NCBI RefSeq assembly: GCF_004795745.1
Contig: NZ_SDGV01000026.1
Span: forward strand, 1 to 63,296
Source of the DNA: Vagococcus silagei
Lineage (GTDB): Bacteria; Bacillota; Bacilli; Lactobacillales; Vagococcaceae
Length of the DNA: 63,296 nucleotides
Reading direction: 5' to 3'
Shown here one piece after another: positions 26,667-34,773 of the stretch; the stretch's first letter is position 1, and every line of letters begins with the position of its first letter. The notes beneath the pieces were generated by a model. It searched no databases, was not told the DNA's origin, and saw nothing but the letters and a program-made list of their open reading frames with translations. Position numbers and translations under genes: made by a program.

Positions 26667-27485
26667 TTAGAATAAGCTAATAATTGACCCGATTAAACCA
26701 AAGGCAATTGTTACACCAAGTAAGAACATTGAATTTTTCTTCTTAGATTTTAAAAGCCAGTACATAAATAATGTATAAGCTAATGGTAACATTAATGGGA
26801 AAATTTGATCAATGTAATCTTGTAGTTTAAAGACGGTTTCATCAAAATTAAAAGAAATTTTAGTTTCCAATTTAACCATTTGTGCACTCATGGCACCAAT
26901 TACCATTAAACCAACAATCGTTGCAGCTTTTGAAATCTTATGGAAGACATTCGACTCGGAAATATCCGTCAAAATTGATGTTCCTAATGAATATCCAAAA
27001 ACACCACCATAATATCGCATTAAAATATGTGGCACATTAAATACTAATAGGAATAAAATTGGGCCTAAAATATTTCCTTGTTGTGCCAACGGCAACCCAA
27101 CAGCAGCCGCGATAATTCTTAACGTCCCCCAGAAGAATGAGTCCCCCATACCTGCAAGGGGTCCCATCAAACTCACTTTAATGTTGTTAATCGTATCCAC
27201 TTGGAAGTCTTCGTTTTGGCTGGCTTCTTTTTCCATTGCAGATGAAATACCAGTAATGGTTGTCACCAAGTGAGGTGTGGTATTAAAAATTTGCATATGA
27301 CGTGTTAGCGCGGCGGCACGGTCTTTTTTAGTATCATAAAAACGTTTAATCGCTGGCCACATCCCTAATGAATAACCCAAGGCTTGTTGACGTTCATAAT
27401 TGTATGAATTTTCTAATAGAAACGAATACCAAAACATTTCACGAAAGAACTTTTTCTCTTCTTTTGTATAATTTTTCTTACTCAT
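26667..27485 (-). CDS. PTS mannose-family EIID component (system 2)
   Basis: The 272-residue protein has the EIID segments REMFWYSFLLENSYNYERQQ, LTRHMQIFNTTPHLVTTITG and SLMGPLAGMGDSFFWGTLR, then C-terminal helices. The start at 27485 has GGAGG upstream and lies within the last codons of EIIC, an eight-base overlap. It forms the membrane complex with EIIC. Confidence 0.92.
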   Translation of the reverse strand: MSKKNYTKEEKKFFREMFWYSFLLENSYNYERQQALGYSLGMWPAIKRFYDTKKDRAAALTRHMQIFNTTPHLVTTITGISSAMEKEASQNEDFQVDTINNIKVSLMGPLAGMGDSFFWGTLRIIAAAVGLPLAQQGNILGPILFLLVFNVPHILMRYYGGVFGYSLGTSILTDISESNVFHKISKAATIVGLMVIGAMSAQMVKLETKISFNFDETVFKLQDYIDQIFPLMLPLAYTLFMYWLLKSKKKNSMFLLGVTIAFGLIGSIISLF

Positions 27486-28263
27486 CAAATAAGTCCTCCA
27501 ATTCTTGATCTCCATCATTTACTGCTGCAACAGCTTTGGGGCCACTGCCAATTTCAAAGACAATAATAAAGGCAATCACAACGCCAATAATTGTAACGGC
27601 GATAATTGGTAGCTTGCCGTAAGAAATCATAATGAAACCTAAAATAAAGTACAGGATATTTTTGTTGGTCATCATTGGTTGTAATAACAATGCAAAACCG
27701 ACTGCTGGTAATAAGTTACCCGCAACTTGTAAACCATTCATAATAATTTCTGGAATATTATTTACAAAGGCTTCAACTGCATTTGAACCGAATAGAACTG
27801 CTACAAAAACAACGATGAAATACATTAAACATTGTAAGAGTAAGCCAAACATATTTAGGGCAAACATCCCTTTAACATTTGCGTCTTCAGCTAAAGAAAC
27901 CGCAAAGTTCATAAACCAACTTCTAACAATAAAAATAATAACTTTCAATGATTGTGCTAATATTGCGATTGGTAAAGCTAAAGTTAAAGCAATTTCTGCG
28001 CCTTGTCCGGTCATAATCGCAAATGCTGTCCCCAAGCTTGCACCGACAAGTACATCAGGTGGAACCGCAGCTCCAACTTGAATGGCCCCCATAAAGACAA
28101 GTTCTAAGCTTGCGCCAATCATTAAACCCGTTTTTAAATCACCTAAAACAAGTCCAATTAATGTTGAAATAATGATTGGTCGGTTGACCATGGGCGTACC
28201 ACCCATTTTTTCTAAAAACCATACAACAGCAACAACTAAACCAACTAATAGTGCTTCTGTCAT
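27478..28263 (-). CDS. PTS mannose-family EIIC component (system 2)
   Basis: The 261-residue membrane protein has MVNRPIIISTLIGLVLGDLK and GLMIGASLELVFMGAIQVGA, matching the EIIC-sorbose family. The ATG at 28263 is seven bases from GGAGGGG and better placed than a TTG six bases upstream. The acidic C-terminus ends ELEDLFDE. Genes A-B-C-D are contiguous and follow the SIS-domain gene. Confidence 0.92.
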   Translation of the reverse strand: MTEALLVGLVVAVVWFLEKMGGTPMVNRPIIISTLIGLVLGDLKTGLMIGASLELVFMGAIQVGAAVPPDVLVGASLGTAFAIMTGQGAEIALTLALPIAILAQSLKVIIFIVRSWFMNFAVSLAEDANVKGMFALNMFGLLLQCLMYFIVVFVAVLFGSNAVEAFVNNIPEIIMNGLQVAGNLLPAVGFALLLQPMMTNKNILYFILGFIMISYGKLPIIAVTIIGVVIAFIIVFEIGSGPKAVAAVNDGDQELEDLFDE

Positions 28264-28284
28264 TTTCAATCCCCTCCTATTTTT

Positions 28285-28758
28285 TTATTTATCTAATTCA
28301 GTTAACTTCTTCGGTTTGTCAGAAGGTACAAGTTTGAATTCAATATCAAAACCGTCCGCTTCTAAGTCTCTTAACATTTGTTTATCGTCGTTTGTTACAT
28401 AAGCAAATGATGCTAAAGGTTCTTTATTGTCAGCTTTTTGAATACCACCAATATTAAGCTTCACTTTTTGATCAAGTGCTCTTAGTACGTAGTCAGCAGT
28501 TTGAATTGAATCAACCACAACAAAAACATTTAAGGCTTCAAGTTTGCTGTTTTTTAGTAACGCAACTGCTTCTTCTTCGTTACGAATTGCCAATTTCACA
28601 CCATCAGGTTTAGCCATTTTAATTGCTGCTTTACGAATATTATCTTCAGCAGCACTATTACTAACAATCACGATTGCTTCATAACCTAGTTCAGCTTTCC
28701 AGCTATAGGCAACTTGACCATGTAATAATCGATCATCTATTCTTACTAATTGAATCAT
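28285..28758 (-). CDS. PTS mannose-family EIIB component (system 2)
   Basis: The 157-residue protein has RIDDRLLHGQVAYSW with the phosphorylated His13 and the family's VVVDSIQTAD region. It is of normal length and lies 12 bases after EIIA. It passes phosphate to the substrate taken up by EIIC/EIID. Confidence 0.92.
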   Translation of the reverse strand: MIQLVRIDDRLLHGQVAYSWKAELGYEAIVIVSNSAAEDNIRKAAIKMAKPDGVKLAIRNEEEAVALLKNSKLEALNVFVVVDSIQTADYVLRALDQKVKLNIGGIQKADNKEPLASFAYVTNDDKQMLRDLEADGFDIEFKLVPSDKPKKLTELDK

Positions 28759-28770
28759 TTCTTCTTCCTC

Positions 28771-29187
28771 CTAATCTAAAAAATCATCTTCGTCATCATC
28801 TGTTGCCAGATAATCATTCACATAAATCACTTGATCTTTCGTACTTGCGATAATCCTATTTATCTTAGTACTGTCTAATTCGTCTAAATTAGCTGTTAAT
28901 AATTCTAACAACATCGGTAAATTCATACCTGTCAGAATATTCACTTTATTTAAATCAAAAAGTTTAATCATTTTTTGATTTACACTTCCACCAAAAACAT
29001 CAGTTAAAACGGTTACTTTTTCATCTTTATCCGTTCTTGCTAGAATACTTTGGACTTTTTCTTCAAGTGTTTCTTCATCGATATACATATCTAAAGCATA
29101 GAGATGTTCTTGTTGCCCCAAAATAATTTCAATTGACGATTTTAACCCACTTGCCAATTGGCCATGACTTGCTAAAATTACTTTCAC
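28771..29187 (-). CDS. PTS mannose-family EIIA component (system 2)
   Basis: The 138-residue protein begins KVILASHGQLASG (phospho-His8) and holds VLTDVFGGSVNQ, both typical of EIIA-Man. It starts at a GTG immediately after the stop of the SIS gene, with GGAGG eight bases upstream. The acidic tail DDDEDDFLD is like that of the EIIA of the first system. Confidence 0.92.
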   Translation of the reverse strand: MKVILASHGQLASGLKSSIEIILGQQEHLYALDMYIDEETLEEKVQSILARTDKDEKVTVLTDVFGGSVNQKMIKLFDLNKVNILTGMNLPMLLELLTANLDELDSTKINRIIASTKDQVIYVNDYLATDDDEDDFLD

Positions 29188-30261
29188 TTACTTCACCTCC
29201 ACTGTTTTGTTAATGTAATGATCAATTTGTGGATACATTTTTTGAGTGAGATTGCGACCACTATCTGTCGCAAGTTTAAATCCAACAACTTGGAAGAATG
29301 TCATGAAGACAAGTGAATGGAAATTTGAACTCTTAGATGCAATATAGAGCATCTCACTGTCCGTCTTTGTTGTTGTTAGAATTTGTGAAAATGCGCCTAC
29401 TTCTTTCTTAATAAAGGAATCAATACTCACTGCTTTTTCTTCATCCATTTTATTTTCGACTAAGAAGAAGAAGCCCATACTATCGTTAAAACAATTTTGC
29501 GGTCCGTGAATAATTTCTTCAATTTCAAAACTATTCGTGAAAATCGGTATCATTTCCATGAACTTTATATCTGCTTCTTGAGCAATCGGCCAAAGTGACC
29601 CACCACCAGCAAAAAACAATGCTTTACGACTTAATAAAATATCCTGATTTTTTTGATACCATTCTTCGGCTAATGTCATCACTTCAGGTAAATCTTTTTT
29701 CAGACCGACTAACTCATTGTAAAAGTCCGCCCATTCAGGTTTAGTGATTTTTCCTTTTTCTAAAGCAACTGCTAGTAATGTTAAATATAAAGTAACCGCT
29801 GTTAGACTGTACCCCGCAGTTCTAAAAATAAACGGTTCCTTCTCACTACCAATTTCAAAGGAAATTTTCGCTGCTTTCGCAATCGGTGTTGCCAAACTTT
29901 CGGTTAAACTAACTGTTACCCCACCTAAGTTGTTAACCTTTTCAATGGTCTCTAAAACTGTTTTTGTTGTTCCCCCTTGCGAAACAAATACGTAAAGTGT
30001 ACGTTCGTCATAAAGACTTTCATTGAAGTGATGATAAAAATGGTTTGGATAGTCAATAGTCACCGGCAAACCTAATTTTTTCTCAGTAAAATCTTTGACG
30101 GTAAAAGCCGCATTATAAGAAGTTCCTGAAGCAACGATTAAAACTTTATCTTGTGTCACGCCAGTCAATTTTTGACTAAACTCGCCACTAGCTTGCAATC
30201 GTTTTAAAATTTGATTTGGAATGTTTTGAATGACTTCCAACATACTTTGTTCTTGTGTCAT
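29188..30261 (-). CDS. Double SIS-domain sugar deglycase/isomerase (FrlB/GfrF-like)
   Basis: The 357-residue protein has two sugar isomerase domains: the first shows IVASGTSYNAAF and VFVSQGGTTKT, the second FFAGGGSLWPIAQEADIK and IEEIIHGPQN. Length and layout match the deglycases that split fructoselysine- or glucoselysine-6-phosphate. Similar mannose-family PTS plus SIS operons in enterobacteria and enterococci take up glycated amino acids, so this gene, first in the operon, suggests that substrate class. Glucosamine-6-phosphate deaminase-like activity is the main alternative. The ATG at 30261 has AAAGGGGGAG upstream. Confidence 0.8.
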   Translation of the reverse strand: MTQEQSMLEVIQNIPNQILKRLQASGEFSQKLTGVTQDKVLIVASGTSYNAAFTVKDFTEKKLGLPVTIDYPNHFYHHFNESLYDERTLYVFVSQGGTTKTVLETIEKVNNLGGVTVSLTESLATPIAKAAKISFEIGSEKEPFIFRTAGYSLTAVTLYLTLLAVALEKGKITKPEWADFYNELVGLKKDLPEVMTLAEEWYQKNQDILLSRKALFFAGGGSLWPIAQEADIKFMEMIPIFTNSFEIEEIIHGPQNCFNDSMGFFFLVENKMDEEKAVSIDSFIKKEVGAFSQILTTTKTDSEMLYIASKSSNFHSLVFMTFFQVVGFKLATDSGRNLTQKMYPQIDHYINKTVEVK

Positions 30262-30314
30262 CTCGTCTCCCCCTTTGACCACACTATAAAACAACTAGTA
30301 AATCGCTTCCACTC

Positions 30315-30342
30315 AAAAAAGTGCACCTCGTAAGGTGCACTT
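30315..30342 (-). terminator. Hairpin with T run in the leader of the second PTS operon
   Basis: AAGTGCACCT and AGGTGCACTT form a perfect ten-pair stem with a CGTA-type loop, followed on the minus strand by TTTTTT. It lies about 55 bases before the SIS gene. It may end the DUF1722 transcript or act as a leader attenuator, since TTGATT-16-TAAAAT, a possible promoter, precedes it. Confidence 0.8.
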
Positions 30343-30439
30343 TCCTGTAATATTTTCCGTTTTTAGGATATTTTAGTTCATCATTTCAAAAAATCAACAA
30401 TAATAAAAATACATATTAAAACAATACTGTCGTTTTCAT

Positions 30440-30826
30440 TTACAATAGCCATCTCATATTTAACAAATATTCTTGTTTGTACTTATCAGCCAATGTCTTT
30501 AAAAATGGTTCAATTTGCGGTTGATTTACCAGATAATTCGTACTTAATTCTTTAAATTTATTTTTTTCATCAAGGGTGGCACTTCGTTTAAAGTAACCCC
30601 AAATATGTTGATAAGTGACACGCAACGTTTTTTCAGTTGGTGAAACATGCTCTAAACGCTGCAAAATTTCTTGATATTGCTTATGTTTTTCCTCAGACCA
30701 GTCATTTCCCTTAGCCAGCAAACGAATCGCATTATATTGTTGTTGCGAACGAGACATCACCCAGTATTTATTCTGGGCCCACGATTTTTGAAACGTATGG
30801 AGTAACTCTTTATTATCTTCCGCCAT
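30440..30826 (-). CDS. DUF1722 (YbgA-like) protein
   Basis: The 128-residue protein is helical and matches the DUF1722 pattern: LLHTFQKSWAQNKYWVMSRS, then QQYNAIRLLAKGNDW, with a charged C-terminal half (LADKYKQEYLLNMRWL). The domain also occurs fused to DUF523 in other bacteria; its activity is unknown. I chose the ATG at 30826 after AGAGGCGGG. It is divergent from the VTT gene and upstream of the second PTS operon. Confidence 0.75.
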   Translation of the reverse strand: MAEDNKELLHTFQKSWAQNKYWVMSRSQQQYNAIRLLAKGNDWSEEKHKQYQEILQRLEHVSPTEKTLRVTYQHIWGYFKRSATLDEKNKFKELSTNYLVNQPQIEPFLKTLADKYKQEYLLNMRWLL

Positions 30827-30952
30827 AATACCCGCCTCTTTTCTTACACTCATTATAACAATTCCAGTAGAAAGACACGTGATAAATAATAAATAAGTTA
30901 AGCTTTATAGTATACTAATAGTACTAAAATAAAAGAAAGGAGACTTACCCGA

Positions 30953-31651
30953 ATGAATAAAAAAATTAAATACTTCTTTCTTACCATTGGACTTGTAATT
31001 ATTGCACTTATTGTTTATCAGCTCGTCCAAAATTTCTTACCAGATATTCAAGCTTTTATTAAACTCGAAAATGCAAAAGAAAAAGCACTACTCATGAAGA
31101 GTGTTCGTTCGCACGGATTCAGTACTGGTATTCTATTAGTCTTACTCCTTTGTTTATTTTCAGCCATTCCAGGTTTTCCGGTTGCTGTAATTGGTGTCCT
31201 CGTCGGTCTTTGTTACGGACCTTTGATCGGTAGTATGATCAATATCTTAGGAAATATCTTAGGTAACTCGCTAGTCTTTTATTTGATTCCAAAATTTAAA
31301 TTAATTGATAAAAGTAAAGCATCGAACCATTGGGTGAAAATAATATCTGAGGCAAAACATCCTTATCTCAGTTTAACTTTCGGCTATATGATTCCTATGA
31401 TTCCTACAATTTTAGTAAATTACACCGCTAGTTTATTAAAAATTCCATGGCGAGATTTTATCAAAATCACTGTAATCGGTGTCCTACCAACTTCAATTAT
31501 CTACGCCTTTGGAGGTGATGCTTTATTTAAAGGTCATACCAAAACCTCATTAGTATTGATTGCAAGTGTACTTGTTTTCACATTGTTGATTGTTCTGATT
31601 GAGAGAGATAAACGCCAAGCAGAAAGAAAACAACCACCTAAAACGAGTTAG
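30953..31651 (+). CDS. VTT-domain membrane protein (TVP38/TMEM64 family)
   Basis: The 232-residue protein has a short N-terminal helix, then the VTT core: LFSAIPGFPVAVIGVLVG, GPLIGSMINILGNILGNSL, RWIPMIPT-like GYMIPMIPTILVNYTASLL and a closing helix. Related proteins act in membrane lipid handling or as permease-like scramblases; the exact role is open. It starts at 30953 after AAAGGAG and is monocistronic. Confidence 0.85.
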   Translation: MNKKIKYFFLTIGLVIIALIVYQLVQNFLPDIQAFIKLENAKEKALLMKSVRSHGFSTGILLVLLLCLFSAIPGFPVAVIGVLVGLCYGPLIGSMINILGNILGNSLVFYLIPKFKLIDKSKASNHWVKIISEAKHPYLSLTFGYMIPMIPTILVNYTASLLKIPWRDFIKITVIGVLPTSIIYAFGGDALFKGHTKTSLVLIASVLVFTLLIVLIERDKRQAERKQPPKTS

Positions 31652-31677
31652 TGTTGTTGTTTTAGGTGGTTTGTTTT
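31633..31677 (+). terminator. Terminator of the VTT gene
   Basis: ACCACCTAAAAC pairs with GTTTTAGGTGGT, followed by TTGTTTT. The left arm lies within the last codons. Confidence 0.8.
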
Positions 31678-31719
31678 GTGGTTAGAATTTTAATGATATG
31701 TTACCAAAAGTGAAGAGAT

Positions 31720-31750
31720 AAAAAGAAGTCACACACAAGATGATGACTTC
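31720..31750 (-). terminator. Terminator of the alcohol dehydrogenase gene
   Basis: GAAGTCA and TGACTTC pair; on the minus strand TTTTTAT follows. Confidence 0.65.
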
Positions 31751-31765
31751 TCAATTTTTTATTTA

Positions 31766-32932
31766 CTACGCTTCATAAGCTTGTTTAAACAACTCAATAA
31801 TATCTTCTTTATTCCCTTTACGAGGGTTTGAGAAAGCATTACCATCTCTAAGTGCATTTTCTGCCATCAATTCAAAGTCTTCTTCTTTCGCTCCGATTGA
31901 TTTGATATTAGTTGGAATACCAACATCTTCCGAAATACGTTCTAAAGCTTTGATGCCTCGTTCAGCTGCTTCCATTTTAGATAAACCTTCAACATTTTCA
32001 CCTAATAAAATAGCAATATCTTTAAAGCGTTCTGGGCTAGAAATCATGTTCCAGCGTTCAACAGTTGGCATTAACACAGCACAACATACACCATGTGGTG
32101 CGTCGTATTGTCCACCTAATTGGTGAGCCATCGCATGTACATAACCTAAATCAGCATTGTTAAAAGCCATTCCAGCTAATAATGATGCGTATGCCATATT
32201 TGTTCTTGCTTCAATATCATGACCATTGGCAACAGCACGACGTAAGTTTTCGCCAATTAATTTAATTCCTTGAATGGCTTGCGCATCTGTAATTGGGTTA
32301 CTATTTTCGGAAACATATGATTCCACACAGTGACAAAGAGCGTCCATCCCTGTTGCTGCCGTTAATTTAGTGGGTACTTCTAACATTAACAATGGATCAT
32401 TGAAAGAAACTAGTGGTACATTACGCCAAGACACCACTACAAATTTTAAGTGGGTTTCTTCATTTGTTAAAACGGCATGACGTGTAATTTCTGATGCTGT
32501 TCCTGCTGTTGTATTGACAGCCATTAATGGGGGTAACGGATTAGTCAATGTTTCAATTCCGGCAAGTTTCGTCACATCTTCGCCATTTGTTAAGGCAATA
32601 CCAATTCCTTTACCACAGTCATGCGCTGAACCACCACCAACAGAGATAATACTGTCACAACCATGTTCTTTATAAAAAGCAACACCCGCTCTAACATTTC
32701 TAAGTTTTGGATTAGGTTCAACTTCATCAAAGATGACATAATCAACACCTGCAGCTTTTAAACTTGCTTCAGTTTGTTTAACAGGTCCATTTTCCATATT
32801 TCTTAAAAAGCTATCAGTAACAATTAAAACTTTTTTCATGTCTAACATTTCTGCACGGTCACCAATTTTATTAATGACTCCTGGTCCGAAAAAGTTAACA
32901 CTTGGCATCATAAAATCATAATTTTCTTTCAT
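31766..32932 (-). CDS. Iron-containing alcohol dehydrogenase
   Basis: The 388-residue protein is of full family length. It has the NAD-binding SVGGGSAHDCGKGI, the TAGTASEITRHAV region, and metal ligands in TGMDALCHCVESYVS, DLGYVHAMAHQLGG and DAPHGVCCAVLMP. It resembles the 1,3-propanediol/ethanol dehydrogenase group, which reduces aldehydes with NADH in fermentation. A Rex-like site lies about 90-100 bases upstream, consistent with control by redox state. It is monocistronic. Confidence 0.9.
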   Translation of the reverse strand: MKENYDFMMPSVNFFGPGVINKIGDRAEMLDMKKVLIVTDSFLRNMENGPVKQTEASLKAAGVDYVIFDEVEPNPKLRNVRAGVAFYKEHGCDSIISVGGGSAHDCGKGIGIALTNGEDVTKLAGIETLTNPLPPLMAVNTTAGTASEITRHAVLTNEETHLKFVVVSWRNVPLVSFNDPLLMLEVPTKLTAATGMDALCHCVESYVSENSNPITDAQAIQGIKLIGENLRRAVANGHDIEARTNMAYASLLAGMAFNNADLGYVHAMAHQLGGQYDAPHGVCCAVLMPTVERWNMISSPERFKDIAILLGENVEGLSKMEAAERGIKALERISEDVGIPTNIKSIGAKEEDFELMAENALRDGNAFSNPRKGNKEDIIELFKQAYEA

Positions 32933-33017
32933 CGTTTACCATCCCTTTATAGTTAATTGTGCTTTTTCCATTGCCTATAGTTTAGCTCTTTAGGGATCAT
33001 TTTACATTGTCTTTCCT

Positions 33018-33035
33018 TAGTGATTAATGTCACAA
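33018..33035 (-). promoter_or_regulatory. Candidate Rex-type operator
   Basis: The plus strand reads TAGTGATTAATGTCACAA. This fits the inverted repeat TTGTGA-N6-TCACAA with one mismatch, the binding pattern of the NADH-sensing repressor Rex, and lies before an alcohol dehydrogenase gene, a common Rex target. Confidence 0.45.
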
Positions 33036-33099
33036 AATAATAGGACTTTTTTGTAAAATAGGCTTTTTTTGATAAATAGATGACAAACTACTGAAATGA

Positions 33100-34365
33100 T
33101 TAAACATCGCCATTAAAAACGGCAACAAGTTTTTGAGCCGCATCATCTGGAACATCACTAATATCAATTTGTCTCGCCTGATTGATAACATCATACGCCA
33201 TTGCTTTACCTTTAACTGGATCATCCCAATCATGATCTTGATAATGAGATGGCACTGGATAAACCGTTACTGTTCCGTCATTATTATTATGATACATCAG
33301 TAACCCTGCAGCAGTTGGACTACCCGCAACAATTGTAACTTCTTCTGGAAGATGGACACCCGTTGTCCAAATTTCATATGAGGCATCAGTACTTAAATCA
33401 TACGAAACATTCGCCTGACCAATATTATCCGTATCCGCAGGATTTTGATTAAAAGCTTTAATCATTGCCTTAGCTGCGAGCAGTTTACTATTTGGATAAT
33501 CTTTTGTTGCACTTGCTTTATCTTCTTTCGCCACAAAATTTCCACCTACAATTTGGGCAAAATTTTGTTGTAAATCTTGATTTTCGGTTTCACTAAAATG
33601 AATGTAATTATTGGGCATTCCTTGATTTTGTTGCGTAATAAACACTTTGGGTTGCCCATTTTTAATCACAAAAAAATAAACATGTTTTGCGCCATAACTT
33701 TGTGTCGCTGCATCTGAATAGACTGCGACTAACTGATATGGCAATTTACCTTCACCTGTATCAGACCATTCAATCTCTACGGGCTGTTCGTTAACAGCCA
33801 TTTTGTGTTTGCCACTAAAGACATCTTCTGGCAATTTTGCCCCATACATATCGACACTATTACTTGATGTATATTCTTCGTATTGTTGCTTCATAGTTCG
33901 ACTAAAATCAGACATATATTGCTTTAATTTTTTCTCTTTATCAGCATTCCAAACGGTCTCAGTTTTTTTGTTTTCTTCTTTTGGTTTAGATGTCTCACTC
34001 GTTTTAGTCGTTGATGTTCCTAATTTCTCCATATCCTTTTTAGCATAAGAAACCAATTTTGCTGAACCACCTTTGATTTCAACAACTTGTTTTAAATTTG
34101 ATAAGGCTAAATCTTGATTTTTCTTCTCTAGTTCATCTAAACTCTTACGATAAAAGCTTAACTGTTTTTGATAATTTTGAGCCGTCAGATCTTTCGGTTT
34201 TTTCTCCAATGCTTTCTCGACGTAAATATCGGCTTGAATAAATTTTCGTTCCTTGATTGCATCATTCACTTTTTTCATTGATTGGTCATAAGCTTCACCA
34301 CCACAAGCTGAAAAAGTAAATAGCGTTACTAATAAAAATAAAGCTACTCCCATTTTTTTCTTCAT
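33100..34365 (-). CDS. DUF4767 lipoprotein, long form
   Basis: The 421-residue protein has a lipoprotein signal (LLVTLFTFSACGG), a helical repeat-like region, a Thr/Ser/Lys linker, a DUF4767-type domain (VWNADKEKKL, YQLVAVYSDAA, PKVFITQQNQG) and an extra C-terminal domain of about 130 residues (LLAAKAMIKAFNQNPADTDN, VTVYPVPSHYQDHDWDD). The first 280 residues are paralogous to the lipoprotein at 20723-21568. The extra domain is not recognised. I chose the ATG at 34365, seven bases from AGGTGG. It sits on the outer membrane face; the function is unknown. Confidence 0.8.
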   Translation of the reverse strand: MKKKMGVALFLLVTLFTFSACGGEAYDQSMKKVNDAIKERKFIQADIYVEKALEKKPKDLTAQNYQKQLSFYRKSLDELEKKNQDLALSNLKQVVEIKGGSAKLVSYAKKDMEKLGTSTTKTSETSKPKEENKKTETVWNADKEKKLKQYMSDFSRTMKQQYEEYTSSNSVDMYGAKLPEDVFSGKHKMAVNEQPVEIEWSDTGEGKLPYQLVAVYSDAATQSYGAKHVYFFVIKNGQPKVFITQQNQGMPNNYIHFSETENQDLQQNFAQIVGGNFVAKEDKASATKDYPNSKLLAAKAMIKAFNQNPADTDNIGQANVSYDLSTDASYEIWTTGVHLPEEVTIVAGSPTAAGLLMYHNNNDGTVTVYPVPSHYQDHDWDDPVKGKAMAYDVINQARQIDISDVPDDAAQKLVAVFNGDV

Positions 34366-34434
34366 TTTCATACCACCTAACTATTTTTCATATCTCAATT
34401 ATACCTTTTTTCAAAAATGTGTCATCTCAAAAAA

Positions 34435-34473
34435 AATCGTCCTACTTAATCAACATAAATTAAGTAAGACGAT
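34435..34473 (-). terminator. Minus-strand terminator next to a gene remnant
   Basis: AATCGTC plus TACTTAAT pairs with ATTAAGTA plus GACGATT, followed on the minus strand by eight T. It lies just after the stop of the remnant frame at 34484 and upstream of the DUF4767 gene. Confidence 0.8.
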
Positions 34474-34483
34474 TGATATTTAA

Positions 34484-34591
34484 TTAAAACAGACCATATT
34501 CACCTGTCGAAATATTATAGTAAGCATTAAACATATGACTTTTAGCTGGTGTGCCATCGGTATTAATCCCACCATTTAATCTCCCCAAAAA
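34484..34591 (-). pseudogene. C-terminal remnant of an unknown gene
   Basis: An open frame of 35 codons without a start reads INTDGTPAKSHMFNAYYN and ends STGEYGLF, followed within 15 bases by a strong terminator. Protein-like composition plus the terminator suggest the last part of a deleted gene. No family is recognised. Confidence 0.35.
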
Positions 34592-34604
34592 TATTAATTA
34601 ATTC

Positions 34605-34714
34605 ATAACATCTTAAATAATAACATAGTAACTGTTAATCGCTCAAGACAGCAAACATATATTATTGATGCGAACACTGGTATCAAAATATACTTATTAG
34701 ACATATATCGATAA
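34605..34714 (+). pseudogene. Possible remnant frame on the plus strand
   Basis: A startless frame ends VNRSRQQTYIIDANTGIKIY then a stop at 34714. The DANTG pattern is reminiscent of extracellular beta-strand domains, but too little remains for assignment. Together with the preceding remnant it fills the gap between the DUF4767 and polyamine genes. Confidence 0.25.
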
Positions 34715-34724
34715 ACAGGATAAT

Positions 34725-34764
34725 AAAAAAACAACATCCGAAAATTAAACTCATTCGGATGTTG
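34725..34764 (-). terminator. Terminator of the polyamine fusion gene
   Basis: CAACATCCGA and TCGGATGTTG pair; on the minus strand a run of seven T follows directly. Confidence 0.85.
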
Positions 34765-34773
34765 CATTATTAA

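Noticed and set aside
27632-28402. Plus-strand open frames opposite EIIC/EIIB of the second PTS
   Set aside because: They are low-complexity shadows (Thr/Pro/Lys-rich) of well-defined PTS genes.
30295-30440. Sigma-54 promoter for the second PTS operon
   Set aside because: No TGGCAC-N5-TTGC match was found, and its regulator lacks the AAA+ GAFTGA domain.
30424-30442. cre site before the second PTS operon
   Set aside because: TGAAAACGACAGTA departs from the consensus at conserved positions, so it is too weak to claim.
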